In this document: positions 1 through 9,131 of the stretch, one piece after another
Position numbering within the stretch: position 1 is the first letter of the stretch
Layout: each line of letters starts with the position of its first letter
DNA from: Deltaproteobacteria bacterium
GTDB lineage: Bacteria > Desulfobacterota > Desulfobacteria > Desulfobacterales > SpSt-501
Length of the DNA stretch: 64,000 nucleotides
NCBI GenBank assembly: GCA_016219005.1
Contig: JACRCN010000004.1
Coordinates: forward strand, 107,054 to 171,053
Reading direction: 5' to 3'
Translations under genes and position numbers: made by a program
Notes under the pieces: generated by a model
The model's database searches: none
The model's input: only the letters and a program-made list of their open reading frames with translations
What the model was told of the DNA's origin: nothing

Positions 1-2
1 TG

Positions 3-1076
3 TCCGCGGGTTTTTTCTACGGCTTTGCGTTGACCCAGATCCCGATCAGCATGTTTCTCGACAAGCTCGGAGCAAAGCGGCTGATGATCGGTCTTTCTTT
101 TTTGGGGATGGGCGGCGCCATCATGTTCTCCCAGGCACAAGGCCTGGAAATGGGTCTGGCCGGCCGCCTGCTGCTCGGGGTGGGCATGGCCTGCAATATG
201 ATGGGGCCCCTGAAGCTGCTCACGGAATGGTTTCCCCCGCGCACCTTCGCGACGGTTTCCGGCTTGATCTACGCCATCGGGACCCTCGGCAACATCGTGG
301 CCGCTACCCCGCTGGTTCTGATGGTCGAGCAGCTCGGCTGGCGCCTGAGCTTCCAAGCCATCATCGCCTTGCATCTGCTGTTGACGCTTGCCCTTTTCTG
401 GGTGGTGCAGGACCGGCCGCCAGCAAAAAGCGCGGCAGCGGCGCCGAGCGAAAGCGTATCACCCTTCGGAAACCTCGGCATCCTGATGCGGAGCAAAGAC
501 TACTGGATCATCTCGGCCGGGACGTTCGTCCGCTACGGCACCCATGCCGCACTGCAGACCCTGTGGGCAGGCCCCCTTCTGATGGAGGCCTTGCGGTTTT
601 CGCCCGTGCAGGCCGGTAACATTCTCTTGGCGATGAACATCGGCCTGATCGTGGGGGGACCTGTGTGGGGTGCGGTTTCCGACCGCGTTTTTAAGACCCC
701 CAAATGGGTCGTTGCCGGCGGCCTGCTGATGCTGGCGCTGGTCACGCTTGGATTGAGGGCGCTGCCGCTGGGGGCCGGCGTTCTTGTCGCCGGCTCAATT
801 TTCCTGGCCTTTGGGCTCGCCTCGGCCAGCGGCATGCATGTCTATGCCCACATCAAAGCTCTCGTTCCGAAGGACATGGCGGGCGCAGGCATGAGCGGCA
901 TCAACTTTTTTACCATGCTGGGCCCGGCGGTATTCCTGCAGGGCCTGGGCATTGTCATGCAGTCCCTCTATCCGCAGGCATCCCGCGGTCCAGAGGCCTT
1001 CAGCACCGCGCTGCTGATCTGCGTCGCCTGCCAGGCGGCGATCGGGGTGCTGTACCTCTTCACGCGCAGCAAATAG
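3..1076 (+). CDS. MFS transporter (5' truncated by window edge)
   Basis: ORF continues in frame to the window edge (SAGFFYGFALTQIPISMFLDKLGAKR), typical MFS helix pattern. Confidence 0.85.
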   Translation, partial: SAGFFYGFALTQIPISMFLDKLGAKRLMIGLSFLGMGGAIMFSQAQGLEMGLAGRLLLGVGMACNMMGPLKLLTEWFPPRTFATVSGLIYAIGTLGNIVAATPLVLMVEQLGWRLSFQAIIALHLLLTLALFWVVQDRPPAKSAAAAPSESVSPFGNLGILMRSKDYWIISAGTFVRYGTHAALQTLWAGPLLMEALRFSPVQAGNILLAMNIGLIVGGPVWGAVSDRVFKTPKWVVAGGLLMLALVTLGLRALPLGAGVLVAGSIFLAFGLASASGMHVYAHIKALVPKDMAGAGMSGINFFTMLGPAVFLQGLGIVMQSLYPQASRGPEAFSTALLICVACQAAIGVLYLFTRSK

Positions 1077-1174
1077 TGCTTTCGCCCTCTCCGTTGTCCC
1101 ATCCCGCAAGCGGAGAGGGATCGCGCTCGGGCCCTTTTCATCGCTCCATCCGGTTTTGAGGCAGCAAAAAATTT

Positions 1175-2197
1175 TCACGGATCCGCCAGCAGCTTCTTGA
1201 GCACATCCGGCCGGTTCGTCGTGATCGCATCCACCTTCATCTCGATCAGCTTCTTTAAATCAACGGGATTGTCGGGTGTCCAGACGGACACCAACAGCCC
1301 CAGTTGCCGCGCTTCCGCAAGGGTCTCCGGCGTCAGGTTCTTGAAAAACGGCGACCAGACCCGGCCGCCGGCGGCCTTGACCGCCCGGGGTGCGGAGCCG
1401 TCGAAGTCGTCAATGTCGAGCCCCGCCATCCAGGGCGAGGCCCCGGCCTGGTTCGGCTTGAGGTTGTTCAGTCCCGGGCCGACGATGGTAAGGTAGACGG
1501 TCGTAATCTGCGGCGCGGTCTTCTGGATGTGCGCGAGGTTGCGCCAATCGAATGAGAGAATCCACGTGCGCTCGGCGATGCCCTCATCCCTCAGCATTTT
1601 AACGACTCTGTCCGATATCGCTTCCGGCGGCAGGGATAGCTCAGGTTCCTCCGGTGATGTCTTGATTTCGACAAAAAGCCGAGTGGCGAGGCTGCACGAT
1701 TTCTTGAAGAGCTCGATCACCTCCTTGAACGTGGGGATGCGCTCGCCGTCGGCGGGAGTTTGCTCCGGATAGCGAGCCGCATAGGAGGTCTTCGGTTGCA
1801 GGCGGCCGATGTCGTAAGCCTTTAGCTGGGCCAGGGTCAGGTCTTTGACGGCCGGCTGCGACCCGGAGGCAATCCAGGCACCGTCGGCCGAGCGTGCGAT
1901 TTCGGGCTTCAGCTTAAAATCGTGATGCACCACCATCTGCCCGTCGGTTGAAGTCAGGACATCCAGTTCGATGGCGTCGACCCCCAGCTCGCAGGCCCGC
2001 TTGAACGCGGCCAGGGTGTTTTCCGGGGCGAGTCCGGCCGCCCCGCGGTGGCCGATCACAAGCGGTTTTTCAGAAACTTCGGCGGTGCCTGATCCGCCCG
2101 GTGCTTGGGACAAGCCGGGGGCGACAAGCGCCAGAAGAACAACCGCCGTCAGGATAGGTGCCGCCGTCAGATTTCGTTTGACTATGCTCCCATTCAT
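1175..2197 (-). CDS. Exported glycerophosphodiester phosphodiesterase
   Basis: Signal peptide then VIGHRGAAGLAPENTLAAFKRACELGVDAIELDV, GDPD signature. Confidence 0.92.
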   Translation of the reverse strand: MNGSIVKRNLTAAPILTAVVLLALVAPGLSQAPGGSGTAEVSEKPLVIGHRGAAGLAPENTLAAFKRACELGVDAIELDVLTSTDGQMVVHHDFKLKPEIARSADGAWIASGSQPAVKDLTLAQLKAYDIGRLQPKTSYAARYPEQTPADGERIPTFKEVIELFKKSCSLATRLFVEIKTSPEEPELSLPPEAISDRVVKMLRDEGIAERTWILSFDWRNLAHIQKTAPQITTVYLTIVGPGLNNLKPNQAGASPWMAGLDIDDFDGSAPRAVKAAGGRVWSPFFKNLTPETLAEARQLGLLVSVWTPDNPVDLKKLIEMKVDAITTNRPDVLKKLLADP

Positions 2198-2335
2198 GGA
2201 ATAATTTCCACTCCGTTATCAATATTTAACACATGATTAGCCGTTTTCTTACACGGTTTTGATTTTTGTCGCAATAAATGCTCCAACGGAGATGTGAACT
2301 GCGGTCAAACCGAATTCAGCGAAAAGGAGGACCCC

Positions 2336-3661
2336 ATGAAGCACTTGCGTAATTTGAGGATGGCCCTTGCGGTGATAGCGATCATGGTGCTGCCGGGATT
2401 TGCAATGGCAGCCCCGGTCACCGTCAACTGGTGGCACGCTCATGGCGGTGCCCTCGGAGAGAAGGTGAACGAGATTTGCGACGGGTTCAACAAATCCCAG
2501 AACCAGTACCAGGTGGTGCCGACGTATAAAGGCAATTACTCGGACACGATGAATGCCGGTATCGCAGCCTTTCGCGCCAAGACGCCGCCGCACATCCTGC
2601 AGGTGTTCGAAGTGGGCACGGCGACCATGATGGCGGCCAAGGGCGCCATCAAGCCCGTCTACGAGGTCATGAAGGAATCCGGCCTGCCGTTCGACCCCGG
2701 CGCCTACCTGCCCACGGTTGCCGGCTACTATACGACCCGCGACGGCAAGATGTTGTCCATGCCCTTCAACAGCTCGACCCCTGTCCTCTATTACAACAAA
2801 GACATGTTCAGAAAGGCCGGCCTCGACCCCGAAAAGCCGCCGATTTCCTGGCCCGTGCTGGCCGAGATTGCCAAGAAGCTGGTGGCGGCCGGCGTGTGCA
2901 AGGCCGGTTTTTCATCCGCCTGGAACGGCTGGATTCAAATTGAAAACCTGAGCGCCTGGCACAACCTGCCCATCGGCACCAAAGACAACGGGTTCGGCGG
3001 CCTGGATGCCGTCTACACATTCAACGGCCCGCTGCAGGTGAAGCACTTCCAGCAACTGGCCGATTGGCAGAAGGAAAAGATTTTTGTCTATGGCGGCCGG
3101 ACCAACGTGGGCAATGCCAAGTTCTCGTCGGGGGAAGTGGCCATGTACACCGAGTCCTCCGCCGGGTATGCCGGGTTCAAGAAGACCTGCCAATTCGATT
3201 TCGGCACCGCCATGCTGCCCTACTGGCCGGACGTGAAGGGCGCTCCCCAGAACACCATCATCGGCGGCGCCAGCCTGTGGGTGCTCCAAGGCCACAAGGC
3301 CGCCGATTACAAGGGGGTAGCCGCCTTCTTCAACTACCTGTCCAAGCCCGAAGTGATGGCCGACTGGCATCAGGCCACGGGCTACCTGCCCATCACGCTC
3401 GCGGCCTACGAGCTGACCCGGAAGCAGGGGTTCTATGCGAAGAATCCGGGCACCGAGACCTCGCTCAAGCAGATGACCCTGCACAAGCCGACCGAGAACT
3501 CCAAGGGGCTGCGTTTCGGCGATCACGCCAAGACCCGCGACATCATGGACAACGAGTTCGAGGCTATTTTTGCCGGCAAGAAGACCGCCAAGCAGGGGCT
3601 GGATGATGCCGTCAAGGCCGGCAACGAGTCGCTGCGGAAATTCGAAAAGGCCAACAAATAG
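2336..3661 (+). CDS. ugpB: ABC transporter substrate-binding protein, glycerol-3-phosphate type (UgpB-like)
   Basis: Signal peptide, VTVNWWHAHGGALGEKVNEICDGFNKSQNQYQVVPTYKG; start set at ATG 2336 after GGAGG; followed by ugpA/E/C-like genes. Confidence 0.88.
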   Translation: MKHLRNLRMALAVIAIMVLPGFAMAAPVTVNWWHAHGGALGEKVNEICDGFNKSQNQYQVVPTYKGNYSDTMNAGIAAFRAKTPPHILQVFEVGTATMMAAKGAIKPVYEVMKESGLPFDPGAYLPTVAGYYTTRDGKMLSMPFNSSTPVLYYNKDMFRKAGLDPEKPPISWPVLAEIAKKLVAAGVCKAGFSSAWNGWIQIENLSAWHNLPIGTKDNGFGGLDAVYTFNGPLQVKHFQQLADWQKEKIFVYGGRTNVGNAKFSSGEVAMYTESSAGYAGFKKTCQFDFGTAMLPYWPDVKGAPQNTIIGGASLWVLQGHKAADYKGVAAFFNYLSKPEVMADWHQATGYLPITLAAYELTRKQGFYAKNPGTETSLKQMTLHKPTENSKGLRFGDHAKTRDIMDNEFEAIFAGKKTAKQGLDDAVKAGNESLRKFEKANK

Positions 3662-3792
3662 CGGGTCTCGTTTGATCCGGATGTGGGAGTGGCATCCTGC
3701 CGCGCGAGCGCTCGCGGCGGGGCGCCGCTCCGACCAATGATCAGACCTGCAGGCTGCATGCCGGCAGGGTTTTCTCGAGCGGCCGACCACCC

Positions 3793-4674
3793 ATGGAAAA
3801 ACGCGTCGTTTTCAAAAACCGGGTGCTGCCCTACATCCTCGTCGCCCCGCAGATCGTCGTGACCGTGTTGTTTTTCATCTGGCCCGCCTCCCAGGCGCTG
3901 GTGCAGTCCTTTCTGCAGGAGGATGCCTTCGGGACCGCATCCGCCTTCGTCTGGTTTGACAACTTTGCGGATCTCTTCGCCGGCGCGGAGTATCTCGACT
4001 CGTTTCGCGTCACCCTCACCTTCAGCTCCGCAGTTGCCGGAGCCGCGCTCTCGGTCGCGCTGCTGCTCGCCGTAATGGCCGACCGCGCCCTGCGCAGCGC
4101 CACCGTTTACAAGACGCTGATCATCTGGCCCTATGCGGTGGCGCCGGTCGTGGCCGGCGTCCTGTGGTTCTTCCTGTTCAACCCGACCGTGGGCATGCTG
4201 GCTTTTTTCATGAAAAAAGCCGGGCTGGACTGGAACCACACCCTCAACGGGACGCAGGCCATGACCCTCGTCATCATCGCGGCGGCCTGGCGTGAGATCT
4301 CCTACAACTTCCTGTTCTTCCTGGCCGGGCTCCAGGCCATTCCGCATTCCTTTATCGAGGCGGCCGCCATCGACGGCGCCGGCCCATGGAGGCGCTTCTG
4401 GACCATCGTGTTTCCGCTGCTGTCGCCGACCATGTTTTTCCTGATTGTGGTCAACATCGTCTACGCCTTTTTCGACACCTTCGGCGTGATTCACGCCATC
4501 ACCCGCGGCGGGCCCAACTACGCTACCAACATCCTGGTGTACAAGGTGTTCAACGACGGTTTCATCAACCTGGACCTCGGCGGCTCGGCGGCCCAGTCGG
4601 TGATGCTGATGATCGTGGTGATCACGCTCACCGTGGTCCAGTTCCGTTTCATCGAACGCAAGGTTCATTACTGA
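3793..4674 (+). CDS. ugpA: ABC transporter permease (UgpA-like)
   Basis: Binding-protein-dependent permease loop [24 protein letters not shown]; operon context. Confidence 0.88.
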   Translation: MEKRVVFKNRVLPYILVAPQIVVTVLFFIWPASQALVQSFLQEDAFGTASAFVWFDNFADLFAGAEYLDSFRVTLTFSSAVAGAALSVALLLAVMADRALRSATVYKTLIIWPYAVAPVVAGVLWFFLFNPTVGMLAFFMKKAGLDWNHTLNGTQAMTLVIIAAAWREISYNFLFFLAGLQAIPHSFIEAAAIDGAGPWRRFWTIVFPLLSPTMFFLIVVNIVYAFFDTFGVIHAITRGGPNYATNILVYKVFNDGFINLDLGGSAAQSVMLMIVVITLTVVQFRFIERKVHY

Positions 4675-4687
4675 TCGAGGCCAGGTC

Positions 4688-5533
4688 ATGATGGTCGAAC
4701 ACCGCCCTGTTCTGACGTTTGTCACGCACGCGACCCTCATTCTGGGCGCGCTGGTACTGGCCTTTCCAATCTACGTGACCTTTGTCGCCTCGACCCACAC
4801 CCTCGAGGTGGTCACCAAGTCCTTTCCGCTCCTGCCCGGGAGCCACCTGGTGGAGAACTACCTGCGGGCCCTCACGGTCGGTCCGCGGGACGTGGGTGCG
4901 ACCGTCGGCACGATGATGCTGAACAGCCTGATCATGGCCCTGGGGATCACCTTCGGAAAGATCAGCATCTCGCTGCTGGCGGCCTTCGCCATCGTGTACT
5001 TCCGTTTCCGGCTGCGGATCGTCTTCTTCTGGATGATCTTCATCACGCTGATGCTGCCCGTGGAGGTCCGCATCCTGCCGACCTACAAGGTGGCGGCGGA
5101 CCTGAAACTGCTCAATTCCTATCCCGGATTGATTTTCCCCCTGATTGCCTCGGCCACCGCCACCTTCCTGTTCCGCCAGTTTTTCATGACGGTGCCCGAC
5201 GAGCTGTGCGAAGCGCACCGCATCGACGGCGGCGGGCCCATGCGCTTTTTCTTCGACATCCTGCTGCCGATGTCGCGCACCTCCATCGCCGCCTTGTTCG
5301 TGATCCTTTTCATCTACGGCTGGAATCAGTACCTGTGGCCGCTTCTGATCACGAGCGACCAGCAGTATTACACGCTGCTGATCGGTATCAAGCGCATGCT
5401 GGACGTGGGCGAGGGCCAGGCCGAGTGGCAGATCATCATGGCCTCCACGATCCTGGCCATGCTGCCGCCGGTGCTGGTAGTGATTTTCATGCAGAAGCAG
5501 TTCGTGCGGGGAATGACGGAAACCGAGAAGTGA
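4688..5533 (+). CDS. ugpE: ABC transporter permease (UgpE-like)
   Basis: MalG/UgpE-type sequence [32 protein letters not shown]. Confidence 0.88.
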   Translation: MMVEHRPVLTFVTHATLILGALVLAFPIYVTFVASTHTLEVVTKSFPLLPGSHLVENYLRALTVGPRDVGATVGTMMLNSLIMALGITFGKISISLLAAFAIVYFRFRLRIVFFWMIFITLMLPVEVRILPTYKVAADLKLLNSYPGLIFPLIASATATFLFRQFFMTVPDELCEAHRIDGGGPMRFFFDILLPMSRTSIAALFVILFIYGWNQYLWPLLITSDQQYYTLLIGIKRMLDVGEGQAEWQIIMASTILAMLPPVLVVIFMQKQFVRGMTETEK

Positions 5534-5657
5534 CGACTTCGCAAGAGACCAGACTTCTGCGTTGCGCTTCGTCTCGCTGTCGCCGCGGTGTTCCGGCAGT
5601 ACGCCGCGCGCCGCGAGACTCGCGCGCCGCGAATTTTGGCCCTTTACAAAGTCGTCT
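5532..5657. repeat. Small palindromic/MITE-like intergenic element
   Basis: Perfect 8-bp terminal inverted repeats GACGACTT...AAGTCGTC bounding about 126 bp; left end resembles a second copy at 51644. Confidence 0.45.
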
Positions 5658-5750
5658 GGTTCGCGAGGGTATGGGGAAGCGGCCCTATGCCGCGATGATG
5701 GACGGACACCTGGGCCAACGGGCTCATGGGGGAACCGATCTGGAGTTTCA

Positions 5751-6830
5751 ATGGCAGACGTCAGCATCCGAAATGTGACCAAGCAATTCGGCAAATCCGA
5801 AGTCATCCACGGCATCAGCTGCGATATCCGCGACGGCGAGTTCATCGTCATCCTCGGGCCGTCGGGCTGCGGCAAGTCCACCCTGCTGCGCATGATTGCC
5901 GGACTCGAGCAGATCAGCTCCGGCGAGGTCGTTATTGACGGGCGGGTGGTGAACCGGTTGGAGCCGGCCGAGCGCGACATCGCCATGGTCTTTCAAAACT
6001 ACGCGCTCTATCCCCACATGACCGTTTACCGGAACATGGCCTACGGGTTGAAGATGCGCCGCATGCCCAAGGATGAGATCGACCAGCGGGTGCGCAATGC
6101 CGCAAGGATACTCGAGTTGAGTGCACTTTTAGACCGCAAGCCCCGGCAGCTTTCGGGCGGCCAGCGGCAGCGGGTGGCCATGGGCCGCTGCATCGTGCGC
6201 GAGCCCAAGGTCTTTCTATTCGACGAGCCGCTCAGCAACCTGGACGCCAAGCTGCGGGTGCAGATGCGGCTGGAGATCCGCAAGCTGCACGAGGATCTCA
6301 AAATCACCAGCGTCTACGTGACCCACGACCAAGTGGAGGCCATGACCCTCGGAGACCGCCTGGTGGTGATGGACAACGGCTACGCCGCGCAAACCGGCTC
6401 GCCGCTCGAGGTCTACGAACGCCCGGCCAATATGTTTGTGGCCGGGTTCATCGGGTCGCCGGCCATGAACTTCATGGAGGTGACGGTTCAGGAGGGCGGA
6501 CAGGCGTTGAAACTCCCCGGCGACATCCAGATTCCTTTGAACGGATCGGCCCTTCCCGGCTGGGCCGGAAAAAAGGCGATCCTTGGAATTCGGCCCGAGC
6601 ACATGGAACTCGATTCGAAGGGCCCCCGCACGATTTTGTTCACGGTGGGTCAGGTAGAGCTTCTCGGGGCCGATACCCTTGTGCACGGCCACATCGGCGC
6701 GGGACAAGTCCCTATGACGGTCCGCCTGCCCGACGTGCACCGGTTTGAAAAACATGCAACGATCCGGCTTTCCATCTCGCAGGAGAAACTGCACCTTTTT
6801 GATCCCGAAACGAAAAAGAGGATAGTATAG
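5751..6830 (+). CDS. ugpC: ABC transporter ATP-binding protein (UgpC/MalK-like)
   Basis: Walker [10 protein letters not shown], signature [14 protein letters not shown]-terminal TOBE-like region; start at ATG 5751. Confidence 0.9.
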   Translation: MADVSIRNVTKQFGKSEVIHGISCDIRDGEFIVILGPSGCGKSTLLRMIAGLEQISSGEVVIDGRVVNRLEPAERDIAMVFQNYALYPHMTVYRNMAYGLKMRRMPKDEIDQRVRNAARILELSALLDRKPRQLSGGQRQRVAMGRCIVREPKVFLFDEPLSNLDAKLRVQMRLEIRKLHEDLKITSVYVTHDQVEAMTLGDRLVVMDNGYAAQTGSPLEVYERPANMFVAGFIGSPAMNFMEVTVQEGGQALKLPGDIQIPLNGSALPGWAGKKAILGIRPEHMELDSKGPRTILFTVGQVELLGADTLVHGHIGAGQVPMTVRLPDVHRFEKHATIRLSISQEKLHLFDPETKKRIV

Positions 6831-6908
6831 CGGGTGTCTGGTATTGGACCTGCTAAACACCCGAATACCCAAATACCCAACTACCTTTCCGAGATTGGAT
6901 TCGGATAC

Positions 6909-7667
6909 ATGAACCCATCGCTCGACCTGGCGCGATTCGCTCGTCCCCTCCTCATAGGCCACCGCGGCTACCCGGCCATATGCCCTGAAAACACCCTGGC
7001 CTCCTTCGAAGGGGCCATGCAGGCCGGCTGCGACATGATCGAGCTGGACGTCACACTCACCGGGGACCGCAAAGTTGTCGTGATCCACGACGACACGCTG
7101 GACCGCACCACGACGGGGAAGGGACCGGTGAGGGATCAGGCCCTCGAGGAGATCAAAGCGCTCGACGCCGGGAGTTGGTTCGATGCGCGCTTTGCCGCAG
7201 AGCGCGTGCCGGAGCTGTCGGAGGTGGTGCGGCTGACCGCCGGCAGGTGCATGCTGAATATCGAAATCAAGGAGAGCGCCTTTGAGGCAGACTTCCCCGT
7301 CGACGCTATCGAGCACCAGGTAGTCAAGCTCGTGAAAACAAGCGGAGCCCTGGACCGCGTGATCATCTCGAGCTTCGACAAGCGCATCCTCGAGCGCATT
7401 GCCGCCATGGACGCCCCGCCGGCCGTCGCCTACATCTCAGGCCACGGGGCGGAAAAAAGCCTATTGAAAATGCTTCTCGCAATGAAAGCCTTTTCCTGGC
7501 ACCCCCGCTTCAAGGTCCTCACGCGCGACCAGGTGGACATGCTGCATGCAGCCGGCTTAAAGGTTTTTCCCTGGACCATCAACACCCGAGCAGAGGCTGA
7601 AAGGGTCCTCGCCTTGGGGGTTGACGGCCTCATCTGCAACGAGTTGCGGGTCATGCGGGCGGATTGA
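6909..7667 (+). CDS. ugpQ: Cytosolic glycerophosphodiester phosphodiesterase (UgpQ-like)
   Basis: LIGHRGYPAICPENTLASFEGAMQAGCDMIELDVTLTGDRKVVVIHDDTLDRTT. Confidence 0.9.
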   Translation: MNPSLDLARFARPLLIGHRGYPAICPENTLASFEGAMQAGCDMIELDVTLTGDRKVVVIHDDTLDRTTTGKGPVRDQALEEIKALDAGSWFDARFAAERVPELSEVVRLTAGRCMLNIEIKESAFEADFPVDAIEHQVVKLVKTSGALDRVIISSFDKRILERIAAMDAPPAVAYISGHGAEKSLLKMLLAMKAFSWHPRFKVLTRDQVDMLHAAGLKVFPWTINTRAEAERVLALGVDGLICNELRVMRAD

Positions 7668-7773
7668 AGCATGACAGCTGTGGTTGCCAGGTTTGATCGG
7701 GCGGTAATCAGACACGGGCTTTGATTAAATCGGACATTCCCACGTTTGTCTGATAAGTTCCTGGGCGGGATAG

Positions 7774-8112
7774 ATGAACAAAGAACTTATTTCTGCAGAA
7801 AAGCGATTAAAACCCCGATACCCCGCACTGTCCGAGCATATGGTTGTGTTTGCTTTTCCGAATGCCCCGCTTTACCAGCTTAAGGCTAAGGACATCTCCG
7901 AGACCGGAATCGGAGTGATTGTGAAGCCGGATTCGACCTTTTTGGATTTGATCGAAGTCGGACAGGAAACGAATGTTGAACTGCTCGCGCCACAGGAATC
8001 ACGGCACATGCAAGGATGTTATAGGGCCAGAATAGCGCATATCACGGATCTTGAAGAGGGAAGATTCAAGGGCCATAAATTGGTCGCACTGGAGTTGAAA
8101 TCCAAATATTGA
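7774..8112 (+). CDS. PilZ-domain-like protein
   Basis: Short protein with R-x-R...DISETGIGV pattern resembling PilZ. Confidence 0.6.
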   Translation: MNKELISAEKRLKPRYPALSEHMVVFAFPNAPLYQLKAKDISETGIGVIVKPDSTFLDLIEVGQETNVELLAPQESRHMQGCYRARIAHITDLEEGRFKGHKLVALELKSKY

Positions 8113-8140
8113 CCACCGCTCTTGGTGCGGGGTGAACGCT

Positions 8141-8368
8141 ATGAGTGAAAGCCGGACATTGAAAGACAGAAGGATCAGGGACCCGTATCTTGACCGACGA
8201 TCCGGTGAGGATAGACGTGAGGCCTATGCGTTAGGGTATTTTGCGCATGGCGGAATCGAAAGAAGAAGCGGGGTTGAAAGCAGACAGAAGGGGGAACGTC
8301 GTGCTCAATGTGTTAAGGTTAGCCAATGGTCAAGCGTATGTCCCGATACAGAATCACCCGTCGAATAA
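8141..8368 (+). CDS. Small charged hypothetical protein with DRRSGEDRR motif
   Basis: ORF downstream of PilZ-like gene, repeated RRSGxxxR motifs. Confidence 0.45.
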   Translation: MSESRTLKDRRIRDPYLDRRSGEDRREAYALGYFAHGGIERRSGVESRQKGERRAQCVKVSQWSSVCPDTESPVE

Positions 8369-8417
8369 TGGCAAACCGGCCTTAAATTTTCAGGATGACT
8401 AAAATGCTGATTTCATC

Positions 8418-9131
8418 ATGTCCCGACATCCGCCGGCTTCATACTTTGTCTCCGGGCTTCCATCTTTAGAGGCTTTGCCCGTTGCCATGCGACATCCCAG
8501 GGATCTCTTCCTTCGCAATCCTGACCGGATCTACTGCTTTGCCGACAGCCTCGCGCTTTGCCGGACGCTTCTCGATGCAGGGGCTCGCGTGATCCAGCTG
8601 CGTCACAAGACCGCCGATGATGCCGGTTTCAGACGGCTTGCCGTCGAGATGCTGGACTGTGTGAAGTCTTTCGAGGATGCCGTGCTGATCGTGAACGACC
8701 GGGTGGACATCGCCCTGGATATCGGCGCCGATGGCATACATGTCGGGCAGCAGGATCGGGATTACCGCGAGGTGGTTCGGCGAGCCCCCCCGTCGATGAT
8801 CGTCGGCGTCTCAGCGCGGTACCCCGATCTGGCACGGTCCGCCGCCGCAGCCGGTGCGACTTACGTGGGCGCGGGCGCTATTTTCGCCACCCCCACCAAG
8901 CCGGAGGCCGTCGTGATCGGGCTGAAGGGGTTGCAAGAGGTGGTCGCGGCCGTGGACATCCCCGTGGTGGCGATCGGCGGCATCACCCATGCGAGCCTCC
9001 GGCCGGTGCTGGAAACAGGTGCGCGTTACTGCGCCGTCCTATCGGGCATCAACGACGCCCCCAACCCGGCTTCGGCCCTGCGCCGGTTTTTGGCCGAGTC
9101 AGCCTCTTTCCCAGCAGATCAGCAGCGTTAA
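8418..9131 (+). CDS. thiE: Thiamine-phosphate synthase
   Basis: QLRHKTADDAGF, ADGIHVGQQD, GAIFATPTKPEA, VAIGGITHAS motifs. Confidence 0.9.
   Translation: MSRHPPASYFVSGLPSLEALPVAMRHPRDLFLRNPDRIYCFADSLALCRTLLDAGARVIQLRHKTADDAGFRRLAVEMLDCVKSFEDAVLIVNDRVDIALDIGADGIHVGQQDRDYREVVRRAPPSMIVGVSARYPDLARSAAAAGATYVGAGAIFATPTKPEAVVIGLKGLQEVVAAVDIPVVAIGGITHASLRPVLETGARYCAVLSGINDAPNPASALRRFLAESASFPADQQR

Noticed and set aside
1397-1412. Another AAGTCGTC occurrence as a repeat-element end
   Set aside because: Lies inside the GDPD coding sequence with no flanking similarity; chance match.
3523-5986. Long antisense ORFs (405 and 445 aa, minus strand) opposite ugp genes
   Set aside because: Low-complexity H/D/R/G-rich shadow ORFs opposite clearly coding permease/ATPase genes; typical of high-GC codon bias.
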